DNA of 6,075 nucleotides, from the NCBI GenBank assembly GCA_937864375.1, contig CALMJO010000623.1:1-6075 (forward strand), read 5' to 3'. Under the pieces are notes generated by a model. The model had not been told where the DNA came from, made no database searches, and saw only the letters and a program-made list of their open reading frames with translations. The translations under genes and the position numbers were made by a program. This DNA comes from an uncultured Spirochaetota bacterium. GTDB lineage: Bacteria > Spirochaetota > UBA4802 > UBA5368. This document shows, piece after piece, positions 1-6,033 of this stretch (position 1 is its first letter; each line of letters starts with the position of its first letter).

Positions 1-265
1 GCACCTTGTTGCTGAATGGCGCGGTACTGCATATAACGAGTCTGCAGAAAAAGCCCCAAAGTATGGAAATTAATTGACAATTCATGATTTTCCCTTAAAT
101 TTGAGCAAAACAACGCTGCATGCCGCACGATAAGGATGGATTCCGGAGTGTGAGCCGTCAATTCATCCATCCCCCTCGTCTCTTCAATCCCCACCTCCCC
201 CTTGAAAGGCGTACCCACGGACAAGCATTCTTCCGCGAGCGCCTTTCATGGGAGATGCCAAAATG
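1..265. other. AT-richer left edge without a supported gene
   Basis: This stretch lies beyond the terminator of the acyl-CoA synthetase gene and reaches the window edge. It is visibly richer in A and T than the rest. On the minus strand one frame is open from just after a TGA at 246-248 to base 1. Its first ATG (168-170) directly abuts a run of five G, which is too close for a normal Shine-Dalgarno, and would give 56 residues before the edge (MDELTAHTPESILIVRHAAL...). I recognise no family in it. Two short plus-strand frames also enter from the left and stop at about 73 and 77. Chance open frames of this length are expected here, so I do not call a gene. Confidence 0.3.
134..172. repeat. 8-bp inverted repeat, 23-nt loop
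   Basis: GGATGGAT at 134-141 is perfectly complementary to ATCCATCC at 165-172, with 23 nt between them. No T tract follows on either strand, so it does not look like an intrinsic terminator. It overlaps the only possible ATG of the weak left-edge minus-strand frame. It may be a chance structure. Confidence 0.3.
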
Positions 266-315
266 AAAAAGCCGGGGCCCCTGCGAGGGAAATGCCCCCC
301 CGCGAAGGTCCCGGC
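266..315 (-). terminator. Intrinsic terminator after the acyl-CoA synthetase gene
   Basis: On the minus strand, 25 nt past the TAG stop, GCCGGG (rc of 310-315) pairs with CCCGGC (rc of 271-276). Between them the arms continue with a few mismatches and a GCG/CGC pair, closing over a G/C-rich loop. The hairpin is followed directly by TTTTTCATTT (rc of 261-270). A GC-rich hairpin plus T tract immediately downstream of a stop codon is the classic Rho-independent layout, and it suggests the synthetase message ends here as a single-gene transcript. The mismatches in the middle of the stem keep this short of certain. Confidence 0.7.
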
Positions 316-339
316 AACGAACCCTTTGAGATTGGACCG

Positions 340-2139
340 CTATTCGTGATACAGGGCCGTGATCTGGTCCTTGTATTTTTCCGTGATCACGCGGCGCTTC
401 ACCTTCATGGTCTGGGTGAGCATACCGTTTTCGAGCGTGAAGGGCTCGGTCGTGAACAGGAACTTCTTGGGTATCTCGTAGCTGCCGTACTTGTTCTTGA
501 GGTTCGCATGTATCTCACTTCCGATCATCCGCTTTATGTCCTCGTTGGCGGCAAGCGACTCCGGGTCCTTGGGGAGATTGTTCTTTTCCGCGTAGCCCGC
601 CAGCGCCGCGAAATCGGGTACGATGAGGCACACGTTGTATTCGCATCCCGCGCCGTGGACCATCGCGTTCAGGACGTAGTGGTTCAGGCATATGTCCTCT
701 TCCATGGCGGCGGGAAAGACGTACTTGCCGTTCTCGAGCTTGTACTGGTCCTTGATGCGGCCCGTGATCCAGAGGAACCCGTCCTTGTCTAATCGTCCCC
801 TGTCGCCGGTGCGCACTCCCCCGTCCGGGGTAATGATTTCGGCGGTCGCCTGGGGCTTGTTGTGGTATCCCTTCATGACGTTGGGGCCGTAGACGACGAT
901 CTCGCCGTCCTGCGCGCCCGGCTCCACCACGGACTGGTCGATCACCTCCTTCACCTTGTCCATGACCTTCCCCACACTTCCGATCCGGTAGCACGTGGGT
1001 GAATTGGCGGTTATCCCGGGGGAGGTTTCGGAAAGGCCGTACACGTCGTAAAGGGGAATGCCGATGTCGAAGAAGAATTTTGAAATCTCCGGGTTCATGG
1101 CGGCGCTGCCGGTCACCGCTCCCAGGAGCCTTCCTCCAAAGAGGTCGCGGATCTTCTGGAACACTATCTTGTTCACCAGGTTGAACTTGAAGTTCGCGAC
1201 GGCGCTCGATTTTCCCTTTTCCGCGAGCTCCCTTTTCTTCTTCGCCGCCTTGACGCCCATGTCGAAGAGGAACTTCTTGGCGCCGCCGGCGTCGTTGACG
1301 CGTGTAACGATCGTATCGTACACCTTGTTGAAGATCCTGGGCACGGATATGAGGAATGTGGGCCTTATCTTCGCCATGTCCTCCACGATGGTCATCGGGC
1401 TTTCAAGGAAGCCGAGCGAGCCCCCCACCGCGGTGAAGGTATGCATCTCGCCCAGGCCGTAGCAGTGCGCCCAGGGAAGATGGGACAGGGTGCGGTCTTC
1501 CGGGTTGAAGCTCGGGTAGGCGATGGCTCGCGCGAAATGATTGCTGGTCCAGTTTCCGTGCATCAGCAGAACGCCCTTGGGATCTCCCGTCGTTCCGGAG
1601 GTGTAGACGAGGACGGCATTGTCCTCGGGCGCCGGGTAAACAGGGTTCACCGGATTTTTCTCGCCGATTTTTTCCAGGGCGGCCATCGTGTTCTCTCCTT
1701 CGCCCTGGATCAGGTAGATTTTCTCGAGCGTGGAGATTTTCGAGGGGAAGTCCTTGATCTTCTCGAGAATCTGCGGCTTGGACACGAAGAGGACCTTGAT
1801 CGCGCTGTCCCTGATAATGTATTCCCAGATCTGAACGAGCTCCGCCTCGTACATGGGGACGTACATCGCGCCGATTCCCGCGACGGCGAAGTGCCCCACC
1901 GCCCATTCGACGCTGTTGTTGGAGATGATCCCCACCGCGTCCCCCTTCCTGAGGCCTATCGATGCCAGTCCGCCCCTGAGGTTGTCGATGCGCCTCCCCA
2001 TCTCGCGGTAGGTGACCCATTCGTATTCGCCGTTCCTGTTCTTGGTCCCCAGGCAGGGCCTGTCGGGATACTTTTTCACGCTCTGTTCGAAGAGCCCTAC
2101 GAGATTGTCCGGCTGTGTGAGATTGTACTTTTCAAACAT
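340..2139 (-). CDS. Long-chain fatty acid-CoA ligase (AMP-forming)
   Basis: The 599-residue protein activates fatty acids: fatty acid + ATP + CoA gives acyl-CoA + AMP + PPi, through an acyl-adenylate. It feeds beta-oxidation, lipid synthesis or recycling, probably at the inner face of the membrane. Motifs of the ANL adenylating superfamily are in order: the P-loop-like A3 motif YTSGTTGDPKG (179-189), A5 YGLSETSP (367-374), A7 TGD (444-446) with Asp446, the hinge region GRIKDQYKLENGKY (460-473), and the C-terminal A10 lysine in LTQTMKVKR (574-582, probably Lys579). Length matches bacterial FAA1/FadD-type synthetases (about 550-650), so the gene looks complete. The ENGKY hinge favours the long-chain group over acetyl- or short-chain synthetases. 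The ATG at 2139 is backed by AGGAAGG six bases upstream. The gene is divergent from the HD-GYP gene and ends before its own terminator. Chain-length preference cannot be read from the sequence. The family call is very secure. Confidence 0.95.
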   Translation of the reverse strand: MFEKYNLTQPDNLVGLFEQSVKKYPDRPCLGTKNRNGEYEWVTYREMGRRIDNLRGGLASIGLRKGDAVGIISNNSVEWAVGHFAVAGIGAMYVPMYEAELVQIWEYIIRDSAIKVLFVSKPQILEKIKDFPSKISTLEKIYLIQGEGENTMAALEKIGEKNPVNPVYPAPEDNAVLVYTSGTTGDPKGVLLMHGNWTSNHFARAIAYPSFNPEDRTLSHLPWAHCYGLGEMHTFTAVGGSLGFLESPMTIVEDMAKIRPTFLISVPRIFNKVYDTIVTRVNDAGGAKKFLFDMGVKAAKKKRELAEKGKSSAVANFKFNLVNKIVFQKIRDLFGGRLLGAVTGSAAMNPEISKFFFDIGIPLYDVYGLSETSPGITANSPTCYRIGSVGKVMDKVKEVIDQSVVEPGAQDGEIVVYGPNVMKGYHNKPQATAEIITPDGGVRTGDRGRLDKDGFLWITGRIKDQYKLENGKYVFPAAMEEDICLNHYVLNAMVHGAGCEYNVCLIVPDFAALAGYAEKNNLPKDPESLAANEDIKRMIGSEIHANLKNKYGSYEIPKKFLFTTEPFTLENGMLTQTMKVKRRVITEKYKDQITALYHE

Positions 2140-2145
2140 GTGCTT

Positions 2146-2152
2146 CCTTCCT
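2146..2152 (-). promoter_or_regulatory. Ribosome binding site of the acyl-CoA synthetase
   Basis: On the minus strand AGGAAGG is followed by a 6-nt spacer (AAGCAC) and then the ATG at 2139. This is a strong Shine-Dalgarno at good spacing and fixes the start codon. Confidence 0.8.
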
Positions 2153-2186
2153 GATTTGAAATTATTTGGAGCTGCGGCATTGAAAA

Positions 2187-2258
2187 CCCGCCGGGCGGGA
2201 AAGATTGAACGCTACCCGTTCCCGCCCGCATCATTGCCGTCGGGCGATCCGGGCGGGA
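2187..2258 (-). repeat. Complementary repeat cluster in the synthetase leader
   Basis: The 10-mer CCGGGCGGGA occurs at 2191-2200 and again at 2249-2258. Between them, TCCCGCCCG at 2220-2228 is the exact 9-nt complement of both copies. In a leftward transcript the middle segment can therefore pair with either flank, but not both at once. The copy nearest the gene can instead form its own small hairpin, CCCGC-CCG-GCGGG (rc of 2187-2199), which is followed by TTTTC. This 1:2 / 2:3 / 3:4 arrangement resembles an attenuator. It could equally be a set of protein-binding sites or chance in GC-rich DNA. The repeats and their complementarity are seen directly; the function is inferred. Confidence 0.45.
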
Positions 2259-2290
2259 TAAGAAAACGAACATATTGAAGTCTTTGGACA

Positions 2291-2317
2291 TTTTTAAATA
2301 CAGGCCGCAAAAGTCAA
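2291..2317 (-). promoter_or_regulatory. Candidate leftward promoter for the acyl-CoA synthetase
   Basis: On the minus strand TTGACT (rc of 2312-2317, five of six consensus bases) is followed after 15 nt by TAAAAA (rc of 2291-2296, four of six). The spacer is shorter than the ideal 17. It lies in an AT-rich patch and would start a leader of about 145 nt that carries the repeat cluster. This is a sigma-70-like guess only. Confidence 0.35.
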
Positions 2318-2368
2318 CACCTTATCACTTCTGCACCGGATTAAATCCCCGCCCTTTTAAAATCAATG

Positions 2369-2398
2369 TTGACCGGCGGAATCCGCCGTGCTTGTTAT
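2369..2398 (+). promoter_or_regulatory. Candidate rightward promoter with a dyad between -35 and -10
   Basis: TTGACC (2369-2374, five of six) is followed after an 18-nt spacer by TGTTAT (2393-2398, four of six). The spacer contains a 15-bp dyad at 2374-2388, CGGCGGA-A-TCCGCCG, whose seven-base arms are perfectly complementary. A palindrome in this place is where a repressor, or a MerR-like activator, could bind. Transcription would begin around 2405, leaving a leader of about 90 nt before the HD-GYP start at 2494. The sequence match is moderate and the regulator is unknown. Confidence 0.4.
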
Positions 2399-2493
2399 TG
2401 CAGTATCGATGGTTCGACCTCTGCGCAGCGGGCCGCGGCATGGCGGCCGGAGGGCGTCATTTCAACGAGCTCACCGCAGGGAATTGGATTTTA

Positions 2494-4377
2494 ATGAAGA
2501 AACTACTATACTGGCTCCGGCCGTCCCTCCTGGGACTCAAGCTCACCGCCTACTTCGTGGTGCTGGGCTGCATCATCGGCTACCTCTCCTTTATCATAGC
2601 CACCACCGCCGCCACGCGCCACCTGCTGCAGATGGTCTCCGCGACCTCGATCCCGCTTTTACAAAACCTGACCGACACCAGGGACGGCGAGCTCATCGAA
2701 TCCATCCTGGACCGCCGCCACCCCGGTTTCATGAGGCTCTTCCGCTTCCTGGAAAGGCCCGACGCGTCCGACCTCCCTGCCATGCGGGGCGCCCTGTATT
2801 ACCGGCGCCTCGGCCAGAATGACTGGCGCTCCGTGCTCCTGGACCGGGATGACGTGTTCCGGAGCGCCGCCGCGGACGAAGACGCCGCGCGCGGGCTCAG
2901 GGGGGCGCTGCGGCACGGCGTGCATTTTGACGCGCACACCTTCTGGGGAAGGAGCGACCGCGTCGCGCTGTTCGTGAAGGTCCCGGCGTTCGGGAAGGGG
3001 TTCGACTACGTCGTGAGGCTCGAGACCACCCGCCGGGGCCTCAACTCGATGATGGAGCGCGACCTCCGCGAAGCGATCGTCTTTGGCGCGATCATCCTCG
3101 CGCTCTCGCTCGTTTTAGGGAAGGTCTTCTCGTGGCGCATCCTCCGGCCCATCCGCGCCCTCTCCGACACGGCGTCCCGGCGCGCCACCGGGGACAAGGA
3201 AAGCTCCTTCCGCCTCGACCGTCGCGACGAGCTGGGGACGCTCTCGAGCGCCCTCAACACCATGTCCGCGAGCCTCGACGCGCAGTTCAGGGAGATCGAC
3301 CGGCGCATGAAGACGATGGACACCATGAACATGATCGACAAGGCCGTGCTCTCGTCGGTTTCCCGCGCCGACCTCCTGGACCGGGTCATAGGCATCGTGA
3401 GCGACATGTTCACGAGCTCCTCGGTCGCGCTCGCGCTCTACCGCGAGAATGAAAAGGGCTTCGAGGTGCTCTCGCTCTACCAGGACTCGGTGAAGGGCAT
3501 GCTGGGCGAGCGGCCCTTCGTGCCGCTCGGGGACCTCGATCCAGGGCACGCCGGCAACATAACCGATCTCTACCAGTTCAGCCGCGGCAGCGCCGGCGAA
3601 CCGTCCGGAATACTCTACTCCAGCTGCCGCGGCCGGATCATCAACGTCCCCATCCACCTGCGCGGCAGCTACCTTGGCTCGCTCGTGATAGGCAGGGACG
3701 ACGAGGGCGACTTCTCGGCGGCCACGATCGAATCGATCTCCATGCTCGCCGACCAGGTGGGGATCGCGCTGCACAGCGTACGGGAGTTCGAGGAAAAGGA
3801 AAAGCTCTTCATGGGCATCCTCATAGCGCTCACCCGCGCCATCGACGCCAAATCCAGGTGGACCGCCGGCCACAGCGAGCGCGTCGCGAAATACGCGGAG
3901 GAGATCGGCATGCGCCTGGGCCTCCCCGTGCCAGAGCTCAGGGCGCTCACCTTCGCGGCGCTGCTCCACGACATCGGCAAGATAGGCGTGTCCGAGGCGA
4001 TCCTCGAGAAACCCGCGCGCCTCACCGAGGAGGAATACGCTGTCATCATGACCCATCCCCGCGAAGGCGCGCGCATCATAGGCGACATCCCGTCGTACGG
4101 GAAGATCCTCCCCGGCATCCTCTACCACCACGAGCACTGGGACGGGAGCGGCTACCCCGGGAGCCTCGAGGGCGAGGCGATTCCCCTCACGGGCCGCATC
4201 ATCACCATAGCCGACGTGTACGACGCGATCACCGCGGACCGTCCCTACCGCGGCGGAATGAGCGGCGACGAGGCGTTCGCCTTCATGAGAGAGCAGGAGG
4301 GCCGGCTCTTCGACCCGCGCCTCATGGGCATCTTCCTGGAGATCATCGCCGACCGGCAGAAGAATTCCTCCGGTTGA
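2494..4377 (+). CDS. Membrane HAMP-GAF-HD-GYP cyclic-di-GMP phosphodiesterase
   Basis: The 627-residue inner-membrane protein is predicted to hydrolyse cyclic-di-GMP. Order: short basic N-terminus; membrane segment about 17-37; extracytoplasmic domain about 38-192 of no family I recognise; second membrane segment about 194-213; HAMP linker about 214-268; GAF-like domain about 280-430; HD-GYP domain about 438-620. The metal-site residues and signature are present: His460 (AGHSER), His492-Asp493 (HDIGK), His521 (THP), His545-His546, Asp550, and the GYP motif as GSGYP (551-555), then IADVYDAITADRPYR. The enzyme should therefore be active. The frame is open upstream to an ATG at 2275, but those residues look non-coding. 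The ATG at 2494 starts MKKLLYW right before the first membrane helix and has AGGGA 11 nt upstream, so I choose it. Signals sensed outside, and possibly by GAF, would be relayed through HAMP to set cyclic-di-GMP and so motility or biofilm state. No GGDEF domain is present. Ligands are unknown. Confidence 0.93.
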   Translation: MKKLLYWLRPSLLGLKLTAYFVVLGCIIGYLSFIIATTAATRHLLQMVSATSIPLLQNLTDTRDGELIESILDRRHPGFMRLFRFLERPDASDLPAMRGALYYRRLGQNDWRSVLLDRDDVFRSAAADEDAARGLRGALRHGVHFDAHTFWGRSDRVALFVKVPAFGKGFDYVVRLETTRRGLNSMMERDLREAIVFGAIILALSLVLGKVFSWRILRPIRALSDTASRRATGDKESSFRLDRRDELGTLSSALNTMSASLDAQFREIDRRMKTMDTMNMIDKAVLSSVSRADLLDRVIGIVSDMFTSSSVALALYRENEKGFEVLSLYQDSVKGMLGERPFVPLGDLDPGHAGNITDLYQFSRGSAGEPSGILYSSCRGRIINVPIHLRGSYLGSLVIGRDDEGDFSAATIESISMLADQVGIALHSVREFEEKEKLFMGILIALTRAIDAKSRWTAGHSERVAKYAEEIGMRLGLPVPELRALTFAALLHDIGKIGVSEAILEKPARLTEEEYAVIMTHPREGARIIGDIPSYGKILPGILYHHEHWDGSGYPGSLEGEAIPLTGRIITIADVYDAITADRPYRGGMSGDEAFAFMREQEGRLFDPRLMGIFLEIIADRQKNSSG

Positions 4378-4418
4378 ACGGCGCGCGGGGAAAGCTCATC
4401 GAAGCGCGCCGTTCAACC
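4372..4418. repeat. Perfect 15-bp inverted repeat across the HD-GYP stop codon
   Basis: GGTTGAACGGCGCGC (4372-4386) is the exact reverse complement of GCGCGCCGTTCAACC (4404-4418), with a 17-nt loop. The left arm contains the TGA stop (4375-4377). A 15-bp perfect stem is a very stable RNA hairpin placed to end or protect the message, but no T tract follows on either strand, so it is not a standard intrinsic terminator. A second, weaker hairpin follows at 4436-4455 (CTGACGGA / TCCGCCAG, one mismatch, 4-nt loop). A dispersed palindromic repeat is another possibility. Confidence 0.75.
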
Positions 4419-4531
4419 ATGACGGCCCGGGGGTTCTGACGGATATTTCCGCCAGTCGGGACTCATCCCGCGCGGCGTTATGTTCCCGCTCAACTGAGGT
4501 GCGTTGCGTATATTCTGCGCCTGTTATTGTA

Positions 4532-4560
4532 TTGACATGATCTTTTTCCCCCGCTAAACA
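4532..4560 (+). promoter_or_regulatory. Candidate promoter for the Lcl/DUF1566-araC pair
   Basis: A perfect TTGACA (4532-4537) is followed by exactly 17 nt and then TAAACA (4555-4560), which shares T, A and A with the consensus. It lies in an AT-rich patch of an otherwise GC-rich region and points at the next two genes. It predicts a start near 4567 and a leader of about 130 nt. Confidence 0.5.
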
Positions 4561-4685
4561 TGCATTCATGTGCGCCACGAAGCCGGCGCCCTCGCTTCCG
4601 GCGCTGCGCTCGTCGCGCTCGTTGCGATCTGCTTGATGAATCCGGGCTCATCCATGTAACGAACGCGGACGCAGAACATCCCGCT

Positions 4686-4692
4686 AAAGGAG
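4686..4692 (+). promoter_or_regulatory. Ribosome binding site deciding the start at 4699
   Basis: AAAGGAG is followed by a 6-nt spacer (CTCCCT) and ATG at 4699. This strong Shine-Dalgarno is the main reason to treat the small downstream frame as translated rather than as a shadow of the overlapping open frame of the AraC gene. Confidence 0.75.
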
Positions 4693-4698
4693 CTCCCT

Positions 4699-4986
4699 AT
4701 GAAACCCTTCGTGAAATCAGCGTGCCTAGCGCCGTGCGTGACGCTCGCGGCCGGCATGGGCTTCGCCGGCGGGATGTACGACTGGTTCCTTCCCGCGGAC
4801 AGGGAGCTCGACGCCATGTACGCCGTTCTCCACAAGAAGGGCCCGGGAGGCTTCGCGCGCGACCTGTACTGGAGCTCGACCAACTGCGGCTCGTGCTTCG
4901 CGAGGATGCAGTCCTTCGCCGGCGGGGACCGTGGAGACGACGACAAGCACCGCGAGGCGCCGGTAAGGCCGGCAAGGGCATTCTGA
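4699..4986 (+). CDS. Small Lcl/DUF1566 domain protein, N-terminally short
   Basis: The 95-residue product ends with the typical C-terminal half of an Lcl (DUF1566) domain: YDWFLP..EL (27-37), an aromatic/Leu segment and GGFA (50-53), YWSST (57-61), then VRPARAF (89-95) at the very end. These domains occur on surface or secreted bacterial proteins; in the Legionella collagen-like protein the domain takes part in adhesion. The usual domain is longer, so the first half is missing here. Residues 1-25 (MKPFVKS, then a small-residue stretch with LAAG) resemble a short signal peptide, though they could also be a decayed domain piece. There are four cysteines (9, 13, 63, 66). The gene has a strong ribosome site and its TGA lies 8 nt before the GTG of the AraC gene, suggesting one transcript. 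It is either a functional mini-protein or a truncated remnant that kept its start. The domain match is by motif memory, not search. Confidence 0.62.
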   Translation: MKPFVKSACLAPCVTLAAGMGFAGGMYDWFLPADRELDAMYAVLHKKGPGGFARDLYWSSTNCGSCFARMQSFAGGDRGDDDKHREAPVRPARAF

Positions 4987-4994
4987 ACCTCACC

Positions 4995-5987
4995 GTGGCA
5001 CCCACGAGCAACAGCTACCTGCGCCAGGAGTACATCGCGCGCATCAACCGCGTGATGGACTTCATCGACGCCAACCTGGACGCCGAGCTCACGCTCGAGG
5101 CCCTCGCGCGCGTGGCGCATTTTTCGCCCTACCATTTCCACCGCATCTTCAGAGCGATGATCGGCGAGCCGCTTTTTCAATACATACAGCGCATCCGCCT
5201 GGAAAAGGCGGCCACCAGGCTCGCCGAGGACCCGCGCAGGCCCGTAACGCGCATCGCGCTCGACTGCGGGTTTTCTGGATCGGCCGCGTTCGCGCGCGCC
5301 TTCAGGGAGCACTTCGGCATGAGCGCCTCTGAGTGGCGCAGGCGCGGCTCCGGGAAGACCGGGACGGGCACGTCCGGCGGCAAGACGCGCAACGCGAAAA
5401 GCAAGACCGGCAAAGCGCGCGGCAAGCAGGGGAAAGCGGCGCGCGCGGATTCCGTGCATGGTGGATCAAAATCACACGCACGGAGGAATCACATGAAGAA
5501 ACTCAAGGCTAATGTAGAGGTGAGGGAGCTTCCCGCGACGCACGTGGCATATGTACGCAACGTGGGCCCTTACAAGGGAGACAGCGCGCTCTTTGGCGGG
5601 CTCATAGGCAGGCTGTGCGCCTGGGCCGGTCCCCGGGGGCACCTGGGCGCGGACAACCGGATCATCATCGTCTACCACGACAACCCGGAAATCACAAGCG
5701 AGGAGAAGCTTCGCATCAGCGTTTGCCTCCCGGTGCCCCAGGGGACGAAGGTGGACGGCGAGGTAGGGTCAATGACGATCGCGGGAGGGCGCTACGCGGT
5801 CGCGCGCTTCGAGCTCGCCACGGACGAGTACCAGGCGGCGTGGGACTCGGTCTACGGCGACTGGCTGCCGGGAAGCGGCTACCAGCCCGACGACCGTCCG
5901 CCCTTCGAGCTCTACTGCAGCGACCCCAAGGACCATCCCGAGGGGAAATGCATCGTTGACATCTGCCTGCCGGTGGCGCCCCTGTAG
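4995..5987 (+). CDS. AraC-family regulator with C-terminal GyrI-like ligand-binding domain
   Basis: This 330-residue cytoplasmic transcription factor carries an AraC DNA-binding domain at the N-terminus (about 10-115). Its first helix-turn-helix is around LTLEALARVAHFSPYHFHRIF (32-52) and its second around VTRIALDCGFSGSAAFARAFREHFG (84-108), ending in the family-typical MSASEWR. A Gly/Lys/Arg/Ser-rich linker (about 116-166) joins it to a GyrI-like effector domain (about 172-328; VAYVRNVGPYKGD, FELYCSD, DICLPV). In this architecture the GyrI-like part binds a small, often aromatic or cationic, molecule and controls DNA binding, as in Rob and BmrR relatives. The frame is open back to 4560, but residues before GILNLTV are arginine-rich shadow sequence of the preceding gene. 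GTG 4995 is the best-placed start, 8 nt after the previous stop; the nearest Shine-Dalgarno-like AAGGG is about 16 nt away, so expression probably relies on coupling. Target genes are unknown; the Lcl gene is one candidate. Confidence 0.9.
   Translation: MAPTSNSYLRQEYIARINRVMDFIDANLDAELTLEALARVAHFSPYHFHRIFRAMIGEPLFQYIQRIRLEKAATRLAEDPRRPVTRIALDCGFSGSAAFARAFREHFGMSASEWRRRGSGKTGTGTSGGKTRNAKSKTGKARGKQGKAARADSVHGGSKSHARRNHMKKLKANVEVRELPATHVAYVRNVGPYKGDSALFGGLIGRLCAWAGPRGHLGADNRIIIVYHDNPEITSEEKLRISVCLPVPQGTKVDGEVGSMTIAGGRYAVARFELATDEYQAAWDSVYGDWLPGSGYQPDDRPPFELYCSDPKDHPEGKCIVDICLPVAPL
5482..5495 (+). promoter_or_regulatory. Internal ribosome binding site and ATG for the GyrI-like domain
   Basis: Inside the AraC-GyrI frame, GGAGG (5482-5486) is followed by a 6-nt spacer and an in-frame ATG at 5493 (residue 167 of the long product). 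It is a better start signal than the one at the front of the gene. Translation from it would give a 164-residue protein (MKKLKANVEVRELP...) that is exactly the GyrI-like domain without the DNA-binding part or linker. Free-standing GyrI-like proteins of about this size exist, so a second product is plausible. Confidence 0.6.
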
Positions 5988-6033
5988 TGCCGCATAATCC
6001 GCGCTGGAGGCGGGGGGCCGGGCAGTCCCTCTC
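5988..6033. other. Last genomic bases after the AraC stop
   Basis: About 46 bases of genuine sequence follow the TAG stop at 5985-5987. They are GC-rich and show no T tract, clear hairpin or start signal. Whether a further gene follows cannot be told, because the real sequence ends here. Confidence 0.6.

Larger units (their letters stand above)
2140..2493. other. Divergent intergenic region
   Basis: These 354 bp separate the leftward acyl-CoA synthetase gene from the rightward HD-GYP gene. From left to right they hold the synthetase ribosome binding site (2146-2152), a cluster of complementary GC-rich repeats (2187-2258), a candidate leftward promoter (2291-2317) and a candidate rightward promoter with an internal dyad (2369-2398). 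The HD-GYP reading frame is open through part of this region, but the residues read there look non-coding. I see no small RNA gene or other open frame that I would defend. Confidence 0.6.
4419..4698. other. Intergenic region before the Lcl/DUF1566 gene
   Basis: This stretch holds the small imperfect hairpin at 4436-4455, the candidate promoter at 4532-4560 and the leader of the next gene. A GTG-started frame at 4570-4659 would encode 29 residues with a hydrophobic core (GAALVALVAICL). It is in the same frame as the downstream gene but ends in TAA and has no Shine-Dalgarno that I can see. It could be the degraded start of a longer exported protein or chance. I see no convincing gene here. Confidence 0.5.

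Noticed and set aside
72..102. TTGACA at 74-79 within the palindrome AATTG-A-CAATT as a rightward promoter
   Set aside because: The -10 options are poor or badly spaced, and no rightward gene follows.
202..792. 196-residue plus-strand open frame
   Set aside because: It lies antisense to the acyl-CoA synthetase C-terminus and across its terminator, has no ribosome site and no family features. It is a GC-rich shadow.
1441..2154. 237-residue plus-strand open frame over the synthetase start
   Set aside because: It is an antisense shadow of a gene with a full set of ANL motifs; its residues are biased to His, Arg and Val, as expected from a mirrored frame.
2097..2291. 64-residue minus-strand frame as a leader peptide of the synthetase
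   Set aside because: It has no Shine-Dalgarno, overlaps the synthetase start out of frame, and has no run of regulatory codons.
2275..2493. N-terminal extension of the HD-GYP protein from ATG 2275
   Set aside because: The 73 extra residues look non-coding, have no ribosome site, and would overlay the promoter dyad. The ATG at 2494 starts a normal membrane-anchored N-terminus.
3115..4137. 340-residue minus-strand open frame
   Set aside because: It mirrors the GAF and HD-GYP coding sequence, whose catalytic motifs are intact on the plus strand. No start signal is seen.
4560..4994. N-terminal extension of the AraC regulator from ATG 4560
   Set aside because: The extra 145 residues are arginine-rich and overlap the Lcl frame, which has both a strong ribosome site and domain motifs. 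AraC homology begins only after 4995.
4566..5459. 297-residue minus-strand open frame
   Set aside because: It is antisense to the Lcl gene and the AraC domain and has no recognisable domain.
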